Positions 4,923 to 7,046 of a stretch of 7,046 nt of DNA are shown here, piece by piece. The notes beneath the pieces are model-generated. The model searched no databases and was not told where the DNA came from. It saw only the letters and a list, made by a program, of their open reading frames with translations. Source of the stretch: an uncultured Streptomyces sp. Lineage in GTDB: Bacteria; Actinomycetota; Actinomycetes; Streptomycetales; Streptomycetaceae. The translations under genes and the position numbers were made by a program. The stretch covers positions 1 through 7,046 of the forward strand of contig CAMLJW010000282.1 in the NCBI GenBank assembly GCA_946480485.1, written 5' to 3'. Within the stretch, counting starts at the first letter, position 1. Each line of letters starts with the position of its first letter.

Positions 4923-5043
4923 GGGAGGCACTCGTCGTTCGTGGGCGCCGTCCTTGGCATGGGCACCGACTCCGGCGCCGACGACGGCCGCCTCGCCGCG
5001 TCTCGCCACTCCGCGTCCTCGATGCGTCCACGCCGCGTCCTCG

Positions 5044-5958
5044 TCAAAGCCGCGGCGCCCCCGTCACCGACATCACCAACGAGTACAGCGACGTGGTGGC
5101 CGTGATGAACATCCGGTTGTTCCTCGGACCGCCGAAGGCGACGTTGGACACCGTCTCAGGGATCAGCAGGCGCCCGATGAGGGTGCCGTCGGGGTCGTAG
5201 CAGTGCACCCCGTCGTCACACGCGGCCACCCACAGCCGCCCCTCGTCGTCGAACCGGATGTTGTCGAAGAGCCCGCCGCCCGGGCGGCACTCGGCGAAGA
5301 CCCTGCCGTCGCAGAGCGTGCCGCTCTCGTGGATGTCGAAGACACGGACCTGGTTGAGGCGGGTGTCGGACACGTACAACTGCCGCTCGTCCGGCGAGAG
5401 TACGAGCCCGTTCGGGCCGCGGAAGCCGTCGGCGGCCAGGCTCACGGAGCCCGTCACCGGGTCGACCCGGTACACGTTGCACGCGCCGATCTCGCTCTCC
5501 GCCCGGCGCCCCTCGTAGTCGCTGACGATCCCGAAGTCGGGGTCGGAGAACCAGATCGAGCCGTCGGAGCGGACGACTGCGTCGTTCGGGCTGTTGAGCC
5601 GCCTGCCGTCGTAGCGGTCGGCCAGGATCGTCACCCGCCCGTCGTGCTCGGTGCGCGTCACCCGCCGGTTGCCCTGCTCACACGTGATCAGGCGACCCTG
5701 CCGGTCGACGGTGTTGCCGTTGCTGTGGCCGGCCGGCGCGCGGAAGACGCCCACCGCGCCCGTCGCCTCGTCCCACCGCAGGAGGCGGTCGTTGGGGATG
5801 TCGCTCCAGACCAGCTGACGCCAGGCGGGAAGGTACAGCGGGCCCTCGGCCCAGCGGCAGCCCGCGTACAAGAGCTCCAGGCGCCGGTCCCCGAGCGTGC
5901 AGCGCCCTGTGCGGAAGCGGTCGTCGAGTGTCTCGTAGATCCCATTCACCGTCGTCAC
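5044..5958 (-). CDS. SMP-30/gluconolactonase/LRE-family protein, 304 aa
   Basis: A six-bladed beta-propeller hydrolase that probably opens a sugar or related lactone using a bound divalent metal; the true substrate is not known. By comparison with human SMP30 the metal and substrate residues are present: Glu38 in WAEGP, Asn125 in NSPNDAVV, Asn183 in GPNGLVLSPD and Asp232 in LFDNIRFD. Repeated blade motifs such as SDGSIWFSDP, DERQLYVSDT and DEGRLWVAA are clear. There is no signal peptide, so it should be cytoplasmic. The start is taken as GTG 5958-5956, seven bases after a TAAGGT -10 box on the minus strand, implying a leaderless message; GTG 5949 is the alternative and the long open frame further upstream lies antisense to the peroxidase gene. 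Length agrees with the family. Confidence 0.93.
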   Translation of the reverse strand: MTTVNGIYETLDDRFRTGRCTLGDRRLELLYAGCRWAEGPLYLPAWRQLVWSDIPNDRLLRWDEATGAVGVFRAPAGHSNGNTVDRQGRLITCEQGNRRVTRTEHDGRVTILADRYDGRRLNSPNDAVVRSDGSIWFSDPDFGIVSDYEGRRAESEIGACNVYRVDPVTGSVSLAADGFRGPNGLVLSPDERQLYVSDTRLNQVRVFDIHESGTLCDGRVFAECRPGGGLFDNIRFDDEGRLWVAACDDGVHCYDPDGTLIGRLLIPETVSNVAFGGPRNNRMFITATTSLYSLVMSVTGAPRL

Positions 5959-5965
5959 GCCGGTG

Positions 5966-5971
5966 ACCTTA
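5966..5971 (-). promoter_or_regulatory. Probable -10 box for a leaderless SMP-30-family transcript
   Basis: On the minus strand TAAGGT (5971 to 5966) fits TANNNT and ends seven bases before the GTG at 5958. This spacing puts the transcription start at or next to the start codon. No clear -35 element is seen. Confidence 0.5.
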
Positions 5972-5982
5972 CCCAGCGCGGC

Positions 5983-5988
5983 TAGCAT
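5983..5988 (+). promoter_or_regulatory. Probable -10 box for a leaderless peroxidase transcript
   Basis: TAGCAT fits TANNNT and is followed by six bases and the ATG at 5995. The sequence before the ATG has no ribosome binding site, which supports a leaderless start. It lies only 11 bp from the oppositely directed -10 box of the lactonase gene, so the two polymerases would compete for the same DNA. Confidence 0.55.
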
Positions 5989-5994
5989 CCGGAC

Positions 5995-6513
5995 ATGACC
6001 AACAACGAACCGGACCCGACCACCTCCGAATCCTTGTACGACGTCGACATCGCGTCCCTCCAGGGCGGCTCCGCCGATCTCGGGCAGTACCGGGGCAAAG
6101 CCGTGCTCATCGTGAACGTGGCCTCCAAGTGCGGGCTCACGCCGCAATACGCGGGCCTGGAGCGGCTGCACGAGCGGTACTCAGCTCAGGGCTTCGCCGT
6201 TCTCGGGGTGCCCTGCAACCAGTTCCTCGGGCAGGAGCCCGGTACGTCTGAGGAGATCGCGGAGTTCTGCTCGGCGACGTACCAAGTGACCTTCCCGATG
6301 ACCGAGAAGACCGAGGTGAACGGCAAGGGGCGGCATGCGCTGTACGAGTGGCTCGTGACGACCGAGGACGCCGAGGGGCACAGCGGCGACATCCGCTGGA
6401 ACTTCGAGAAGTTCCTGATCGGACGGGACGGCAAGGTCGTCGCCCGCTTCTCGCCGCAGACCGAGCCGGAGTCCGCCGAGGTCGTCTCCGCGGTGGAGAC
6501 CGCCATCGGCTGA
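5995..6513 (+). CDS. Glutathione-peroxidase-family thiol peroxidase, 172 aa
   Basis: It reduces hydroperoxides through a cysteine thiol in the cytoplasm. The catalytic set is complete: Cys46 in ASKCGLTPQY, Gln76 in PCNQF, and Trp135-Asn136 in IRWNFEKFLIG. Cys92 in EFCSATYQVTFPM sits where the resolving cysteine of thioredoxin-dependent members lies, so thioredoxin is the likely reductant; actinomycetes make mycothiol rather than glutathione. The family uses selenocysteine in some animals, but a plain Cys codon is present here. Length is within the usual 155-185 aa. The start at ATG 5995 is set by the leaderless -10 box and by the family's normal N-terminus. It is divergent from the SMP-30-family gene, 36 bp apart. 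Confidence 0.96.
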   Translation: MTNNEPDPTTSESLYDVDIASLQGGSADLGQYRGKAVLIVNVASKCGLTPQYAGLERLHERYSAQGFAVLGVPCNQFLGQEPGTSEEIAEFCSATYQVTFPMTEKTEVNGKGRHALYEWLVTTEDAEGHSGDIRWNFEKFLIGRDGKVVARFSPQTEPESAEVVSAVETAIG

Positions 6514-6630
6514 GGCTTGTGCCAGGGCACGACCACCCGATCAGAGGTAGCCCGACAGCCGCTCAAGCGCTCTGCCGGACGCGCGTCACGAAGGCCAGGG
6601 GGCCTGCGTGGCTGGTCGCGCGGTTTGGCA

Positions 6631-6650
6631 GCGCCCCCCCCACGGGGCGC
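6631..6650. terminator. Hairpin in the convergent gap after the peroxidase gene
   Basis: GCGCCCC (6631-6637) pairs with GGGGCGC (6644-6650) around a six-base loop, about 120 bp after the peroxidase stop and 90 bp from the end of the minus-strand gene at right. A second short hairpin, CGGCGG (6691-6696) with CCGCCG (6699-6704), follows. Together they could act as a bidirectional terminator region. Confidence 0.5.
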
Positions 6651-6697
6651 GCGGTACAGCGCCGGACCTCACGTGTGCGTCGAAGCCGCGCGGCGGC

Positions 6698-6738
6698 TCC
6701 GCCGGAAGCAACCATCCGCCGGAGTGATGAGGAGTGAT
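6698..6738. repeat. Short direct repeats in the convergent intergenic region
   Basis: TCCGCCGGA occurs at 6698-6706 and 6715-6723 (17-bp period), and GGAGTGAT occurs at 6721-6728 and 6731-6738 (10-bp period), the last touching the stop codon of the minus-strand gene. No function is evident. Confidence 0.5.
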
Positions 6739-7046
6739 TATTCGAGTGGCCCGGCGGCCTGTCGCAGGTCCTCGGGGCAACCCGTGCCCCGAGGCAGCTG
6801 GTAGTGCGCGGCCAGGCGGTAGGTGCCGGGCTTCGGAGCCAGCAGCTCCGTCCACTGGTCGCCCTTGGCGTCCTCCTGTGCCTCCATCAGGCAGCCGTTG
6901 GGGTTCTCGTACGTCTTCGGCGCGTCGTCGTTCTCGCCCCGTTCGGACTCCTCGGTCTCCTGGGGCGGCGCGACGCTCTGGCCCTTGGCGTCGACGAGGC
7001 CGAGCCACGGCGAGTACGGGATACGGATCAGGACCCGGCCCGCCCG
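6738..7046 (-). CDS. C-terminal 102 residues of a protein continuing past the right edge
   Basis: The frame is open from the window edge to TAA at 6740-6738. The visible part begins RAGRVLIRIPYSPWLGLVDA, continues through an acidic low-complexity stretch (ETEESERGENDDAPK), then NGCLMEAQEDAKGDQWTELLAPKPGTYRLAAHYQLPRGTGCPEDL. The 'RV.IR.PYSPWL....G' strand pair followed by 'G.Y.L.A.Y' is the style of an extracytoplasmic beta domain at the end of large actinomycete polytopic membrane proteins (YfhO-like or transporter-annotated proteins), and two cysteines could form a disulphide there. This is a memory-based guess; no membrane segment is visible in the part present. Codon bias is clearly coding. 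The start lies outside the window. Confidence 0.75.
   Translation of the reverse strand, partial: RAGRVLIRIPYSPWLGLVDAKGQSVAPPQETEESERGENDDAPKTYENPNGCLMEAQEDAKGDQWTELLAPKPGTYRLAAHYQLPRGTGCPEDLRQAAGPLE
6770..6794. repeat. Perfect 10-bp inverted repeat near the 3' end of the right-edge gene
   Basis: CCTCGGGGCA (6770-6779) and TGCCCCGAGG (6785-6794) flank a five-base loop inside the coding sequence, about 30-55 bp before its stop codon. In the mRNA it forms a stable stem that could slow ribosomes or protect the transcript end; chance from biased codon use is also possible. Confidence 0.6.

Noticed and set aside
4490..5047. 185-aa minus-strand ORF
   Set aside because: It lies antisense to the PH-domain gene and crosses its terminator hairpin; composition is that of a shadow frame.
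4954..5985. 343-aa plus-strand ORF
   Set aside because: It is a Val/Ala/Arg/Pro-rich antisense shadow of the SMP-30-family gene with no recognisable motif.
5959..6171. N-terminal extension of the SMP-30-family ORF to 375 aa
   Set aside because: The extra 71 residues lie antisense to the peroxidase gene and have no family similarity; the normal family start is near GTG 5958.
6586..7008. 140-aa minus-strand ORF near the right edge
   Set aside because: It is out of frame with the edge-spanning gene, which has protein-like composition and third-position GC bias; this frame is Arg/Gly-rich.
1..7046. tRNA genes, attachment sites, transposases or CRISPR arrays
   Set aside because: No cloverleaf-like sequence with a T-loop motif, no regular repeat-spacer array and no transposase or integrase-like protein could be seen on either strand.

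Overview
The window looks like chromosomal DNA from a high-GC actinomycete, most likely Streptomyces or a close relative. The pointers are very high GC at third codon positions, GTG starts, GGAG-type ribosome binding sites, TANNNT -10 boxes set 6-7 nt before start codons (leaderless transcripts), and protein families typical of that genus. This assignment is inference from sequence style and recalled families; no search was run.

Left part (about 1-3110) is an accessory-looking regulatory module. A helix-turn-helix (XRE-type) regulator with a TPR-like C-terminal half (2096 to 912, minus) is divergent from a small flavoprotein of the HFCD/PPC-decarboxylase fold (2214-2759, plus). The flavoprotein is followed by a 61-aa hypothetical protein (2889-3074) and a strong hairpin terminator. 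Downstream of the regulator, on the same strand, a compact operon begins: an 86-aa basic protein (809 to 549), a 166-aa conserved-type hypothetical (552 to 52), and the first 18 codons of a third gene (55 to beyond the left edge). Its genes are joined by 4-nt GTGA stop/start overlaps. Inverted repeats lie in front of this operon and in the divergent regulator/flavoprotein gap, so the regulator may control both arms. The flavoprotein appears to lack the catalytic His of characterised decarboxylases of its fold, so its chemistry is open.

Middle part (about 3111-4922) is patchier. A 275-nt stretch with two inverted repeats and a doubtful 58-aa ORF precedes a beta-carbonic anhydrase exported as a probable Tat lipoprotein (3386-4180). 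Next comes what looks like the C-terminal remnant of an FAD-dependent oxidoreductase (about 4266-4418), then a 20-bp perfect palindrome, a small bacterial PH-domain protein (4514-4879), and a strong hairpin terminator (4898-4922).

Right part (about 5044-7046) looks like ordinary chromosome. An SMP-30/gluconolactonase-family lactonase (5958 to 5044, minus) and a glutathione-peroxidase-family thiol peroxidase (5995-6513, plus) diverge from a 36-bp gap in which both genes appear to have leaderless promoters. A 224-nt convergent intergenic region rich in hairpins follows, then the C-terminal 102 residues of a minus-strand protein that enters from the right edge.
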